A stretch of DNA of 43,794 nucleotides from Anaerobiospirillum sp. NML120449 (GCF_023051105.1 NZ_JALKIL010000041.1:1-43794), one strand, 5' to 3'; shown: positions 8,770-18,177, counted from the first letter of the stretch. Notes: generated from the letters alone by a model not told the origin. Made by a program: numbers and translations.

Positions 8770-9147
8770 ATGAATATGGAGCGCCGCAAATACTCTCGTG
8801 TTGCCCTCGATCTGGAAGGCATCTTACAATCTGAAGTTCAAAAGAAGAATTACATGGTTCTGGTACATGACGTATCCCTCAAAGGAGCGTTTGTAGAGCT
8901 GCGAAATTTTGAAGACGATCCTCATTTCTTTAAAGGCCAGAAGTACAGGCTGGTTATCGAGCTGCAGGCCACTACCAAGATCACCATGCTCATGATTTGC
9001 CGTCACGTAATAGGCAAGAAGCTGGGTCTGGAGTGTGAGCGTATTGATTCAGATTCAATTTCCAACCTGCGCCGTCTTGTTGAGATGAACGTAGGCCGCT
9101 CAGATATTCTTGGCCGTGAGCTTAACGTTCTCATGCATAATGACTGA
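8770..9147 (+). CDS. PilZ-domain protein, likely cyclic-di-GMP receptor
   Basis: A 125-residue protein made almost entirely of one PilZ domain. Both c-di-GMP binding motifs are present: RRKYSR at the N-terminus (RxxxR) and DVSLKGAF about 33 residues later (D/N-x-S-x-x-G). Family members bind c-di-GMP and pass the signal to motility, surface or secretion machinery; there is no fused output domain, so the partner is unknown. Two ATGs are possible: 8770, only 3 nt after AAGG, and 8776, 9 nt after it. The second (starting MERRKYSR) has better spacing. A clear terminator follows at 9164, so the gene is probably monocistronic. Confidence 0.9.
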   Translation: MNMERRKYSRVALDLEGILQSEVQKKNYMVLVHDVSLKGAFVELRNFEDDPHFFKGQKYRLVIELQATTKITMLMICRHVIGKKLGLECERIDSDSISNLRRLVEMNVGRSDILGRELNVLMHND

Positions 9148-9163
9148 TAAAAAGATTATCCAT

Positions 9164-9197
9164 AAAATGCCAGACGAAATGTCTGGCATTTTATTTT
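9164..9197 (+). terminator. Rho-independent terminator of the PilZ gene
   Basis: AAAATGCCAGAC (9164-9175) pairs perfectly with GTCTGGCATTTT (9181-9192) over a 5-nt GAAAT loop, followed by ATTTT. It starts 16 nt after the stop codon. Confidence 0.9.
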
Positions 9198-10602
9198 GTC
9201 CCGTACCCACCCCAGACCAGCAAGGTCCATCCCGTATCCGACTGCCATGCAAGGACGCCCACAGTCCTGCCGGCCACAGCACAGACAGGCGTCAGCTGAC
9301 CGCTGCCACCATCTGACCACCTGCCAGGACACAACCCCTGCATTTGTGACAGCCGCTTCTGCTGCATAGCCTGATTGTGCCAGTCATGCGCTATTTAGCT
9401 TTCATACCTGCCGGAAATCATCCCGCTTACTGTTGCAATCTGTCCCTGCCAGCATTGCCCCCATCCATGCAGCAGCTTGTTCAGCAGCTTGAGCATATTG
9501 CGCATCCAACTCAGCAGCTTGCGCATCCCGCTCAGCAGCTTGCACTGGCCCTATGGAGCAGCTTTTTCAGCCCTTTCAGCCTCTTGCACGCCCCCATTGA
9601 GTTGTCCAGGCAACTCCAGTTCAACAGCAGGGAAATTTACGTCCCGTCCCTAATCACCCAGTCCATTATTCAAAGCATGCAGCCCCGACTGCAGAGGCCG
9701 CCGCCGTCCTGCATGTCGCGCCGCTGCAGGCCTGCCTGCCTGCCGCGCCCGCCTTTTAGCCGGTGAAATCGCTCCCTCAACTCTTCACTGCCGTCGGTGG
9801 TACTGGTCAGCCCCTGTGTAACCGCATATGCAGCGGCGTGCTGACAAAAGCCTAAGATACGCTTCACATTTCACCTGGGGCAGTATCAGGCCAAGTGGCA
9901 GCATTACCTGTTGTCAACGTCATGCGTAATTTGTGAAAAAGCGCAGTGTGAAGAGACCCGCATCTTTGAGAATATGGTCAATTTCTGAACAAATATGTTC
10001 TCTTGCTGTGCAAATCAGCATAGGTAGTTGACAAATTAACTGTAAGGCAGGTGATTACTTTGATGCATGTGAAAGAATTTCACCAGAATACTCATTGTCA
10101 CTGTGTAAGTGCTGACTTACTATATCTGGAACCAGCCATGTATGTAAAAGTCCGGAACACCTTGAATTCACACCTTGCAGCGCGCCGCCCAACACTAAAC
10201 AGTGTTGCCCGGCCACAGAAGTTAAGAGTGCAGATTTATATGTCCTGGCAGCCCCCAGTTTCCAAAGCTCCATGCCTTAACTGCCCCGTTTGATTTCATT
10301 ACCAGACTTGGAACATGACCTTGGCAGGCCTGAATGGCCTGAACTGGCCTTAACTGGCCTGAGAACATACCCCATCAGGCAAACCTTATATCCCACTGCC
10401 TTATAAAAACCGGCATATCATCATACTGCGCCACAGCATGAAGCTGTCAGCACAATGCTCATCATGCCCCGCCTCAGGCAAAATGCAGCCATGCTAAGAA
10501 CATGCTGTATTAAGCTCAGGCGTGTGTGTACACAAAATGATACGAACCGTACCAGGTCAGCTTTCTGCCTGCTGACACTGTGAAGTTATGATGCGGTATA
10601 CA
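9198..10602. other. Intergenic region without a supportable gene
   Basis: About 1.4 kb. It contains four copies of CAGCAGCTTG (at 9470, 9482, 9512 and 9533), several TGGCCTGAA-type repeats near 10325-10365, and an AT-rich stretch around 9890-10150. Open frames there (for example 10051-10293) lack a properly spaced ribosome binding site. Nothing else recognised. Confidence 0.6.
9470..9542. repeat. CAGCAGCTTG direct repeats
   Basis: Four copies of CAGCAGCTTG spaced 12, 30 and 21 bp apart, with cgcatcc-type sequence between the last three. All spacings are multiples of three, so one frame reads QQL-x-HP-x-QQL, but there is no credible gene around it. Confidence 0.7.
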
Positions 10603-10617
10603 AGGGATATTATCCCT
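10603..10617 (+). promoter_or_regulatory. Palindrome in the hmp copy 1 upstream region
   Basis: AGGGATA - T - TATCCCT is a perfect 7-bp-arm inverted repeat 65 bp upstream of the hmp start. GGTATACA lies immediately upstream and could be part of a -10 region. It may be an operator; it does not match the NsrR or FNR consensus. The second hmp copy lacks it. Confidence 0.4.
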
Positions 10618-10623
10618 GTTGTT

Positions 10624-10650
10624 ATCGCAGCTCTCTTTAGAGAGCGCGAT
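10624..10650 (+). promoter_or_regulatory. Strong hairpin in the hmp copy 1 leader
   Basis: ATCGC (10624-10628) and GCTCTCT (10630-10636) pair with AGAGAGC (10639-10645) and GCGAT (10646-10650): 12 paired bases with one bulged A and a 2-nt gap at the tip. No U-tract follows, so it is not a terminator. It lies about 18 nt upstream of the AAGGAAA ribosome binding site and could stabilise or regulate the mRNA. Confidence 0.55.
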
Positions 10651-10681
10651 GTCAGATAATTCGTCAAAAAGGAAAATCTAC

Positions 10682-11839
10682 ATGCTTACTGAGAACCAGA
10701 TTGCACTGATCAAAGCTTCAGTTCCAGCTCTTCAGGAGCACGGTGTAGCCATCACTACTGCCATGTACCGCCGCATGCACGCTCTCAATCCTGAGATGCG
10801 TCAGCTCTTCAACCAGGGCCACCAGCGTGCCGGACGTCAGCAGATGTCCCTTGCCATGGCCGTTCTTGCCTATGCTCAGAATATTGAGAACCTTTCAGTT
10901 CTGGGCGATGCAGTAAAGCACATCGCCAGCAAGCATGTATCCCTCAACATCCGTCCTGAGCACTACCCAATCGTAGGCGGCCACCTGCTGGAGGCCATCA
11001 AGGAAGTTCTGGGCGATGCCGTAAATGACGAGCTTCTTGACGCCTGGGCTGCAGCCTATGGTCAGCTTGCAGATCTGCTCATCAAGGTAGAGGCCGACCT
11101 GTACAACAGCGCTGCCACTGCCAAGGGCGGCTGGTCTGGCTGGCGTGGTTTTGTTATCACTGCCAAGACCCAGGAAACCAGCGACATCACCAGCTTCGTG
11201 CTCGAGCCTGCTGATGGCGGCGAGCTGGGTGATGTAACTGCCGGTCAGTTCGTATCCGTACGTGTATTCCTCAAGGACGACAAGCTCATTCAGCCACGTC
11301 AGTACACTGTTAATGCTCACGACGGCAAGTCCATGCGTATCAGCGTACGCCGCATTGATTCTGTAAACGGCAATCCAGCCGGCATGGTCTCCAACGCTCT
11401 GCACGACAACTACAATGTTGGTGACATGGTTGAGGTTTCCCCACCACTGGGCGAGTTTGTACTTGAGAAGGGTCAAAACCCTGTAGTAACCATCACCGCC
11501 GGTGTTGGTATTACCCCTGCTCTGGCCATGTTAAAGAGCTCTGACATGAGCGGCCGTGCCCTCAACTTCTTCCACGTCTGCCGCGATGATGCTCACATGC
11601 CTCACCGTGCTGAAATTGACGCCCTGATTGCAAGGGAGCCAGGCAGAAAGCTCAATGTCTTCCATACTGCTGAAAAGGGCCGTCCAGGCGAGGCTGACAT
11701 TGCTGCCCAGATCGTTGACGGCGCCACCTACTATGTCTGCTGCCCAGGCGACATGATCAAGTTCGTTACCGACACTCTGGTCAAGAACGGCGTTCCACAG
11801 AGCGCTGTCCGCTACGAGCGCTTCGGCACCGGCCGCTAA
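10682..11839 (+). CDS. hmp: Flavohaemoprotein, nitric oxide dioxygenase (copy 1)
   Basis: A 385-residue cytosolic enzyme that converts NO to nitrate with O2 and NAD(P)H, or reduces NO without oxygen. Domains in order: globin (about 1-137) with the B10 tyrosine in AMYRRM, the E7 region NQGHQRAG and the proximal haem histidine in ASKHVSL; an FAD domain (about 150-255) with RQYTV; and an NAD domain (about 260-385) with TAGVGITP and the C-terminal YERFG. Length is near E. coli Hmp (396). I start it at 10682, not the longer frame at 10619, because AAGGAAAA lies 7-10 nt upstream and the paralogue at 15217 begins at the same residue. A second copy 4.5 kb away is closely similar. The gene has its own terminator and converges with radA. 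Confidence 0.95.
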   Translation: MLTENQIALIKASVPALQEHGVAITTAMYRRMHALNPEMRQLFNQGHQRAGRQQMSLAMAVLAYAQNIENLSVLGDAVKHIASKHVSLNIRPEHYPIVGGHLLEAIKEVLGDAVNDELLDAWAAAYGQLADLLIKVEADLYNSAATAKGGWSGWRGFVITAKTQETSDITSFVLEPADGGELGDVTAGQFVSVRVFLKDDKLIQPRQYTVNAHDGKSMRISVRRIDSVNGNPAGMVSNALHDNYNVGDMVEVSPPLGEFVLEKGQNPVVTITAGVGITPALAMLKSSDMSGRALNFFHVCRDDAHMPHRAEIDALIAREPGRKLNVFHTAEKGRPGEADIAAQIVDGATYYVCCPGDMIKFVTDTLVKNGVPQSAVRYERFGTGR

Positions 11840-11919
11840 CAGCAGGCATGGCCCGGCACGCTCTGCAAGTGCAGAGCAGCCTGGACTTTTAAGGCCTGCT
11901 TACGCAGCCCCATAAAAAG

Positions 11920-11961
11920 CGTCCCCTGTTACTCCACGCAGTAACAGGGGACGTTTTTTTT
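11920..11961. terminator. Bidirectional terminator between hmp copy 1 and radA
   Basis: CGTCCCCTGTTAC (11920-11932) pairs perfectly with GTAACAGGGGACG (11941-11953); eight T follow on the plus strand and AAAAA precedes the stem. It ends hmp and, on the minus strand, could end radA 227 bp further on. Confidence 0.95.
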
Positions 11962-12187
11962 GTATTAAGTAAAATACCGGCCCCGGCCCCCAATTACACT
12001 GCAGGGCATTGCCTGGGCCCAGCCTGACCTTGCATTGCCCTGCCATGCCCTGCCTGACCGTATGTCAGGCAAGCCTGCCAGACAGCCGGGACAGACAGAG
12101 AGCCATGCCTTGCTGAGAGCAGGAAGGCCAGGCAGTCAGACTGGCAGACAGGCAATCAGTCAGGCAGTCAGGCTGGCTGTCGGGCGG
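11962..12187. other. Spacer between hmp terminator and radA
   Basis: Holds a perfect hairpin TGCCTGAC - cgtat - GTCAGGCA (12051-12071) and imperfect GGCAGTCAG-type repeats at about 12128-12180, next to the radA stop. The hairpin has no U-tract in either direction. Confidence 0.5.
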
Positions 12188-13564
12188 CTAGACCAGCTCA
12201 ACGAGCTGCTGGATATTTTTGACTGGCGTGATTTCCATGTTGCCTATGCGGTTTTTGTTACGCGGGGCATTATCGAAAGGGACAATGGCGCGGGTAAAGC
12301 CCTGCTTTTCGGCCTCATTGAGGCGCTCAAGACCGGACTGCACCGGTCTGATTTCACCGGTCAGACCTATTTCACCAAAGGCAATGGTGGTGCGCTCTAC
12401 CGGACGCTCGGTAAAGGAGGACAGCAGCGCCAGGATAAGAGGTACGTCAGCTGAGGTGCCATCGATTTTTACGCCACCTACCACGTTGACGAAGACGTCC
12501 TGGTCTGCAAGCTGAATACCGGCATGACGGTGCAGCACTGACAGCAGCATGGACAGTCGGTTGGCATCGGTACCAAGAGACAGACGGCGCGGATTGCCAT
12601 ACTGGGATATATCGACAAGGCCCTGCAGCTCCACCAGCAGCGGACGGGTACCCTCCCACACGCAGGTAGCCAGAGATCCTGGAGCCACTGTTTCCTGACG
12701 GTTGAGGAAGATGGCCGATGGATTTTTAATCTCGTGCAGGCCCTTATCGGTCATGGCAAACACACCGATTTCATTGACAGCGCCAAAACGGTTCTTATGA
12801 CAGCGCAGGGTTCTAAAACGCATGTCATTACCGGCCTCGAGCATTACCGAGCAGTCAACACAGTGCTCGAGCACCTTAGGGCCGGCAAGGCTGCCCTCCT
12901 TGGTAACGTGGCCTACCAGAAAGACGGCAATACCTGTGCGCTTGGCAAACTGGGTAAGGGCAGCAGCGGCCTCACGTACCTGAGATACCGAACCCGGAGC
13001 ACTGTCAACATCGCTTAAATGCATGACCTGAATGGAGTCCACTACCAGTACGGACGGCTCTTCTTTCATGGCAAGGCTGACAATATTGTCAATGGAGGTT
13101 TCAGCACCAATGCGGACACTGGCTGTTGGCAGGCCCAGACGGTGAGCACGCAGAGCCACCTGCTCAAGCGATTCTTCGCCTGTGATGTAGAGCACTTTGG
13201 TAGTGTCTGACAGCTTGCACACAGTCTGCAGCAGCAGGGTTGACTTGCCGGCACCTGGATTACCACCAATAAGCACTACCGAGCCAGGCACAATGCCGCC
13301 GCCCAGCACGCGGTCGAATTCTCCGTAGCCACTGGGAATACGGGGAGTCTGAGCCACCTGAACGTTGGCCAGATTTTCAATTTTGCCATCGGCCTGACCG
13401 GCAAAACCGCTCATGCCACGGGCAACTGAGCGCTCGGCCTTTGGACCGGCCAGCTTGAGCTCCTCAATGGTATTCCACTCGCCACAGGCCTTGCACTGTC
13501 CCTGCCAGCGTGAAAATTCAGCGCCGCACTCACGGCACACATAAACTGTTTTTGCTTTGGCCAT
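12188..13564 (-). CDS. radA: DNA repair protein RadA (Sms)
   Basis: A 458-residue RecA-like ATPase that helps branch migration and recombination intermediate processing. An N-terminal C4 zinc finger uses C10, C13, C24 and C27 (CRECG ... CKACG). The Walker A motif GNPGAGKST is at residues 101-109, followed by the RadA-specific KNRFG motif (HKNRFGAVNEIGVF) and a C-terminal Lon-protease-like domain without protease activity. Length matches E. coli RadA (460). It starts MAKAKTVYVC, with a weak AGAGAG site upstream. It is convergent with hmp copy 1 and appears to be a single gene. Confidence 0.97.
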   Translation of the reverse strand: MAKAKTVYVCRECGAEFSRWQGQCKACGEWNTIEELKLAGPKAERSVARGMSGFAGQADGKIENLANVQVAQTPRIPSGYGEFDRVLGGGIVPGSVVLIGGNPGAGKSTLLLQTVCKLSDTTKVLYITGEESLEQVALRAHRLGLPTASVRIGAETSIDNIVSLAMKEEPSVLVVDSIQVMHLSDVDSAPGSVSQVREAAAALTQFAKRTGIAVFLVGHVTKEGSLAGPKVLEHCVDCSVMLEAGNDMRFRTLRCHKNRFGAVNEIGVFAMTDKGLHEIKNPSAIFLNRQETVAPGSLATCVWEGTRPLLVELQGLVDISQYGNPRRLSLGTDANRLSMLLSVLHRHAGIQLADQDVFVNVVGGVKIDGTSADVPLILALLSSFTERPVERTTIAFGEIGLTGEIRPVQSGLERLNEAEKQGFTRAIVPFDNAPRNKNRIGNMEITPVKNIQQLVELV

Positions 13565-15216
13565 AGCTCTCTGCCTGAATAAAAAATCAAAATCCGCCGG
13601 TACTCACAAAACCGGAATATTCTCTGCTCCTGCCACAGTACAGGCTACGTACTGGCAGCCACACAGCTGCACCCGGCCTGCGCCCGGGCTGGCTGCACCC
13701 GGCCTGCGCCCGGGCTGGCTGCACACGGCCTGCGCCCGGGCTGCATGCTGGTGCCCTTATACGCTGCCTGTCTGCACCTGCAGGCGCCGCCTGAGGGCCG
13801 CCTCTGACAACATAATAAGATTGTGATCCTGATGCAGAGTTTGTCCTCAAGAAAGTGTATTTTTCTGCCGTTTATGAATTTGCAGAACTTTTGCCGGAGC
13901 AAAGCACAGCACAAAATAGCATTAAGGGCCCTCAATGGCTACATTTTGTGTCCCCAGGGACATAAAGCTGTAACCCTGTAAGCCCCAGGCAAGTGCCATA
14001 AGTGCAGGGACGCCACCCCGGATCAGGCATCACAGCCTGATTCAGCACCAGGCACGCAGCCGCGCTGGAGCCTGTACAGATGCTGCTGTCGATGCTGCTG
14101 TGGATGCTCCAGTGCAGAATGCTGCTGTGCGCAATACCGGCTGTGCAGAATGCTGCCGCATTAATGGCTGAGGAGTATGCTGCCGTGCGTGAATGACTGA
14201 GCAGGATTTTTCCTACTTTTGGTCATAAGTGCCACGGGCTTCAAATTCATATGTCGTATTATGTGCTAGTATGTGCCTTTAACAGTGCCCCAATATGGGA
14301 TCCGGCGCACTTTTTGACTGGTGCACAGTGAAAAAATCACGGCTTTTTCCATATCTGAAATCAAAGACAAACAGCACGTGCAGGCCTTTTTTCCACACAC
14401 TGCTCAATAGCATCACACACTTACAACAGTAGATATGATTCGCTTTTGTGCGCATATCCTTGATACATATTTTGCAGTTTGCGGTATCATGCCTGAACAG
14501 CTACAGACTTTCAGAGTAAACTCTGATTTTCTGTGCCGCCTTTGACTCAGGGCACAGTGCAGCTTCACCTGCCTTATCAGCATCGCCCTTTGCTGCATGT
14601 AAAGCCTGCAGCAAACGAGGATGCAGCTGAGGATTAACAGGGGAAACTACCCGAGACAGGCCTCAAGGCCACGGCATCAGCATTACCCTCAGGCACATAA
14701 GACTGCCAGGGCGGTGCCCTGCTCCTGCCAGCTGGCAGTGCCATGGCCGCCCGGCAGGCAGTTCCAGTTGCTGGCCGTCAGGCAATGCCATAAGCCTGCC
14801 GTCGGGAAACGTCATACAAACGCGGCCTGAATGCTGCATATAAATAACGAATTATCTGGTCTGGTTCAGGGGCGCCCCGTATAATTACGGGAAATCAGAG
14901 CCTCAAACCTGTAACAGAGCTGTCAGCAAGCAGAAGTTGCCTGTCAATTTTCTGTCCTGTACAGCACTGCAGGTATGACCCAGGAAGCCGCCAGCTGCGG
15001 CTGGATGGCAGTTCGCTCAAACAAACGGATTTCATTATTCAGCGGTCAGTGGATGTACCCGGGCCTGTCATAGCCTGAGCACAATGCCAGCTGCAGTCTC
15101 AATGGTCCTTTCAGGTCTGTCTACGCGAAATAGTTTCCTAAAGGCCATTAGTCATAGCCGCAACCTGCCAGAAGGATGCGGATATTTAGCTGAATTTATC
15201 AACCAGGGACCCCTTC
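13565..15216. other. Intergenic region without a supportable gene
   Basis: About 1.65 kb between radA and hmp copy 2, which diverge, so it should contain both promoters. It holds a 26-bp tandem repeat (13666-13743) and degenerate GATGCTGCTGTG-type repeats at about 14075-14190. No ribosome binding site with a plausible small protein was found. Confidence 0.6.
13666..13743. repeat. 26-bp tandem repeat, three copies
   Basis: GCTGCACCCGGCCTGCGCCC-type units start at 13666, 13692 and 13718, nearly identical. Each unit contains the palindrome GCCCGGGC. The third copy is followed by a truncated fourth. The period is not a multiple of three. Confidence 0.9.
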
Positions 15217-16374
15217 ATGCTTACGGAAAAACAGATTGAACTGGTCAAAAGCTCGGTACCTACTCTTCAGGAGCGTGGCGTAGAAATTACAGCCGCTCTG
15301 TACCGCCGCCTGCTCGCAGGCAATCCTGAAATGCGTCAGCTGTTTAATCAGGGACATCAGCGTACTGGAAAGCAGCACATGTCACTTGCTGCAGCCATCC
15401 TTTCCTATGCTCAGAATATTGAAAACCCTATCGTCCTTTTCAATGCTGTGCAGCATATTGCCAGTAAGCACGTATCTCTGAACATCCGCGCTGAGCACTA
15501 CCCAATCATGGGCCGTCACCTGCTCGACGCCATTGAGGAAGTTCTGGGTGATGCCGCTACCGATGAGCTGCTCGATGCCTGGGCTTCAGCCTATGCACAG
15601 CTGGCAGAAATCTTCATCAAGACCGAAGCCGAACTCTATGAGGAGAGTGCCAACGCCAATGGCGGCTGGTCCGGCTGGCGTGCTTTCCGTATTATCAACA
15701 AGAATCAGGAAACCGAGGACATCTTCAGCTTCATTCTCGAGCCTGTTGATGGCGGTGAGCTGCGTGATGTTATCGCAGGTCAGTTCGTATCCCTGCGTAT
15801 TTACCTCAAGGACCAGGGTCTGATTCAGCCACGTCAGTACACTGTCAATGCTCACGACCACAAGTCTATCCGCATCAGTGTACGCCGTATTCCACCTGTT
15901 GATGACCGTCCTGCAGGCATGGTTTCCAATACCCTCATCGACAGTTACAACGTGGGTGATCTCCTGGACGTTTCCCCACCTGTAGGCGAATTTATTCTCG
16001 AGAAGGGCGATAACCCTATCGTCCTGATTTCTGCAGGTATCGGTATTACCCCTGCCCTTGCCATGTTAAGAAGTGAAGACGCCCGTGGCCGTCCACTCAT
16101 CTTCTTCCATGTATGTAAGGATGAGGCTCACCTCCCACACCGTGAGGAAATCGAGGAGCTCATTACCGAAGAGGATATCCGTGTTCTCCAGCTGCACTAC
16201 ACAGCTGAAATGGGCCATCCAACAGAAGAAGACATTGCCAACCTCGTCGTTGATGATGCCACCTACTATGTATGCTGCCCAACCCGTTTTGCCAATAACA
16301 TTATTGACACTCTGATTAAGAACGGCGTTCCAGAGACAGCTATCCGCTACGAGCGTTTCGGCACCGGCCGCTAA
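15217..16374 (+). CDS. hmp: Flavohaemoprotein, nitric oxide dioxygenase (copy 2)
   Basis: A 385-residue paralogue of the protein at 10682, same length and highly similar through all three domains. The key positions are conserved: B10 tyrosine (ALYRRL), the region NQGHQRTG, the proximal histidine (ASKHVSL), RQYTV for FAD, SAGIGITP for NAD and the YERFGTGR end. AGGGA lies 8 nt upstream of the ATG. The 5' region is unlike that of copy 1 (no paired hairpins), so the copies may be regulated differently. The 3' terminators share the GCGTCCC...GGGACGC motif, which suggests the duplication included it. Confidence 0.95.
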   Translation: MLTEKQIELVKSSVPTLQERGVEITAALYRRLLAGNPEMRQLFNQGHQRTGKQHMSLAAAILSYAQNIENPIVLFNAVQHIASKHVSLNIRAEHYPIMGRHLLDAIEEVLGDAATDELLDAWASAYAQLAEIFIKTEAELYEESANANGGWSGWRAFRIINKNQETEDIFSFILEPVDGGELRDVIAGQFVSLRIYLKDQGLIQPRQYTVNAHDHKSIRISVRRIPPVDDRPAGMVSNTLIDSYNVGDLLDVSPPVGEFILEKGDNPIVLISAGIGITPALAMLRSEDARGRPLIFFHVCKDEAHLPHREEIEELITEEDIRVLQLHYTAEMGHPTEEDIANLVVDDATYYVCCPTRFANNIIDTLIKNGVPETAIRYERFGTGR

Positions 16375-16430
16375 TCCCGGCCCCCGCCTCACGGCAGGCC
16401 CGGTTTTCCGGCCCTGCCGCCCTGAAAAAA

Positions 16431-16470
16431 GCGTCCCTCTCCACATCTGTGAAGAGGGACGCTTTTTTTT
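16431..16470. terminator. Bidirectional terminator between hmp copy 2 and serB
   Basis: GCGTCCCTCT (16431-16440) pairs with AGAGGGACGC (16453-16462); eight T follow on the plus strand and six A precede it. It can serve both hmp copy 2 and the convergent serB. Confidence 0.9.
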
Positions 16471-16611
16471 CATAGCTGTTCAACCGCCCCAACCGGACGG
16501 ACCTGACCTGGCCTTGGTGGCCCTGGCATTTACAAGGCACGGCCCAGGAACGGACAGTCCGGGCTGCGGCTGGCTGTTGCCGCCCAGCCAGACTCTGGCT
16601 GTTGTCGGCCG

Positions 16612-16677
16612 CTAGAGGCGCGGGAAGCGTATAACGTTGGCAAGGCCGTTGACGAAGACATTGCCAAGGGAGCGCAT
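16612..16677 (-). CDS. Possible 21-residue peptide in frame after the serB stop
   Basis: The serB stop TGA is followed, in the same frame, by three codons and then an ATG-initiated frame reading MRSLGNVFVNGLANVIRFPR plus one leucine before TAG. The composition looks protein-like (balanced hydrophobic and basic residues). No ribosome binding site precedes it. It may be a leftover C-terminal extension of SerB, a coupled small peptide, or chance. E. coli SerB does not have such an extension. Confidence 0.25.
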   Translation of the reverse strand: MRSLGNVFVNGLANVIRFPRL

Positions 16678-16686
16678 GGTAAGCTT

Positions 16687-17670
16687 TCAGGCCGGGGTAT
16701 TCAGGTCGGCCTTGAGCTGCAGCAGAGCACGTACGGCTGCCAGAGTGCCTATGTTCAGGCAGTTGCGGGCCTCCTGCTGAACCTTTGGCTTGGCATGATA
16801 GGCAATGCCCAGACCGCCCTGAGCCATCATCTTGAGATCATTGGCACCATCACCAAGCACAATAATGTTCTGCTGAGCAGTGCCACTTTCTCTTAGCTCA
16901 ACTACCAGATCGGCCTTGGCCTGAGCATCAATGATCGGGCCGCTGACCCTGCCGGTAAATAAGCCATTGTCGTCGGTCTCAAGTCTGTTGGCTCTGACGG
17001 CATCAATACCGTAGCGCTGAACAATGACATCAATGAGATCATGGAAGCCGCCTGAGGCAATACAGGTTTTGAACCTGCCACCATGGTCTGCATTCTTAAG
17101 GACATTGCAGAAAGTAAGCAGCTCATTAAGACCGTCAGTCTCAACCATGATGCCACGAACCTTTTCCAGCACGCTTTCAGCATCACCGCCTTTGAGCAGA
17201 GCAACACGACGGGTCAGTGACTGGGCAAAATCAAGCTTGCCATGCATGGCCTCTGAGGTAATGGCGGCTACCTGGTCAAAGACATTGAGGCAGCGGGCAA
17301 TTTCATCAATACCCTCAATCTGCACTGTGGTCATGTCCATGTCCATTACCAGAGCACCGTCATAGCTGGTACCAGGACAGAAGCATGGAAAGCTCTCAGA
17401 GAAGAGCACATCAACCTGTCCCCTGAAGCGGCCCTCGAGCACCTCATGCTTAACCGCACGCTCGACGCTCTCGTCAATGTCATGGTCAAAGACACTGAGG
17501 CTGTAAACCATTTCACGGCGCGGGTCGCACTGATAAACAGTATGTACTGAGCCCAAATCAGATGAGCACATCCCCAGCACTTCATCAATCAGGTTTTGCT
17601 GGCGCTCAGTAATGCTCTGTGCTGACTCCCCACTTTCACGTCTGACTACTAAAAATACATCGCGGAACAT
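16687..17670 (-). CDS. serB: Phosphoserine phosphatase SerB
   Basis: A 327-residue cytosolic HAD-family enzyme for the last step of serine synthesis, hydrolysing L-phosphoserine. The N-terminal ~100 residues form an ACT-like region weakly conserved with E. coli. The catalytic part is clear: DMDMT at residues 110-114 (DxDxT, nucleophile D110), VQIEGIDEIA for substrate binding, IASGGF as motif II, AKADLV with the motif III lysine, and GDGANDLKMM as motif IV, then GIAYHAKPKV. The fourth residue of motif I is Met where E. coli has Ser, at a variable position. It lies alone, convergent with hmp copy 2. Confidence 0.95.
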   Translation of the reverse strand: MFRDVFLVVRRESGESAQSITERQQNLIDEVLGMCSSDLGSVHTVYQCDPRREMVYSLSVFDHDIDESVERAVKHEVLEGRFRGQVDVLFSESFPCFCPGTSYDGALVMDMDMTTVQIEGIDEIARCLNVFDQVAAITSEAMHGKLDFAQSLTRRVALLKGGDAESVLEKVRGIMVETDGLNELLTFCNVLKNADHGGRFKTCIASGGFHDLIDVIVQRYGIDAVRANRLETDDNGLFTGRVSGPIIDAQAKADLVVELRESGTAQQNIIVLGDGANDLKMMAQGGLGIAYHAKPKVQQEARNCLNIGTLAAVRALLQLKADLNTPA

Positions 17671-18163
17671 GCTCTATCCTTCAATCCTGATAAACAACAT
17701 CATGCCAGCTGCCTGACCGTACCCGGTCAGCCCCTGCTGCCATTGCAGCAGGCGGAGCAAGCTGCAGCAGCTGCAGCGCCGGCGGCTGCGGCGGCTGCAA
17801 CTGCAGCTGGCGACAGGAAATCTAATTATAGGCCATTTTGACTCAGCACGCCCCATGACCAGCCTCTGCTCCGTCAATGCAAGGAGCAACGCCAGCATGG
17901 CCGCAGCGACGGCGGCCCATCCCTGGGCGCGCCGCTGTGCCGCCTGCTGCCAACTGCTGGCTTAGAGGCAGCTGTGTCAGAGGCTACAGGCTCAGAGGTT
18001 ACGGGCTAAGGTGCTACTGGGTCAAAGGCCGCCGGGTCAGAGGATACTGGGTCAAAGGCTGGCGGGGCAGAGGCTGCCGGGTCAGAGGCTGCTGGGTAAA
18101 AGGCTGCCGGGTCAAAGGCTGCCGGGTCAAAGGCTGGCGGGGCAGAGGATGCCGGGTCAGAGG
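17671..18163. other. Spacer between serB and tatD-like gene
   Basis: About 490 bp, mostly GC-rich. The left part has GCAGCTGCAG-type palindromic sequence (about 17745-17815); the right part is the 15-bp tandem repeat. No supportable gene. Confidence 0.6.
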
Positions 18164-18177
18164 CTACTTGCCCAGGG
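17968..18177. repeat. 15-bp tandem repeat, about 13-14 copies
   Basis: Degenerate units of GCTGCCGGGTCAGAG / GCTGGCGGGGCAGAG type run in nearly perfect 15-bp phase, with two shifts near 18010. The last unit overlaps the 3' end of the TatD-like gene. Fifteen bases equal five codons, so several frames are open: on the minus strand one reads DPAAF-type pentapeptides in a frame shifted from the TatD frame. It may be a decayed C-terminal repeat tail or a minisatellite. Confidence 0.9.

Noticed and set aside
10051..10293. 80-residue plus-strand frame
   Set aside because: The GTG start abuts AGG with no spacing and the ATG is too far from it; no family similarity.
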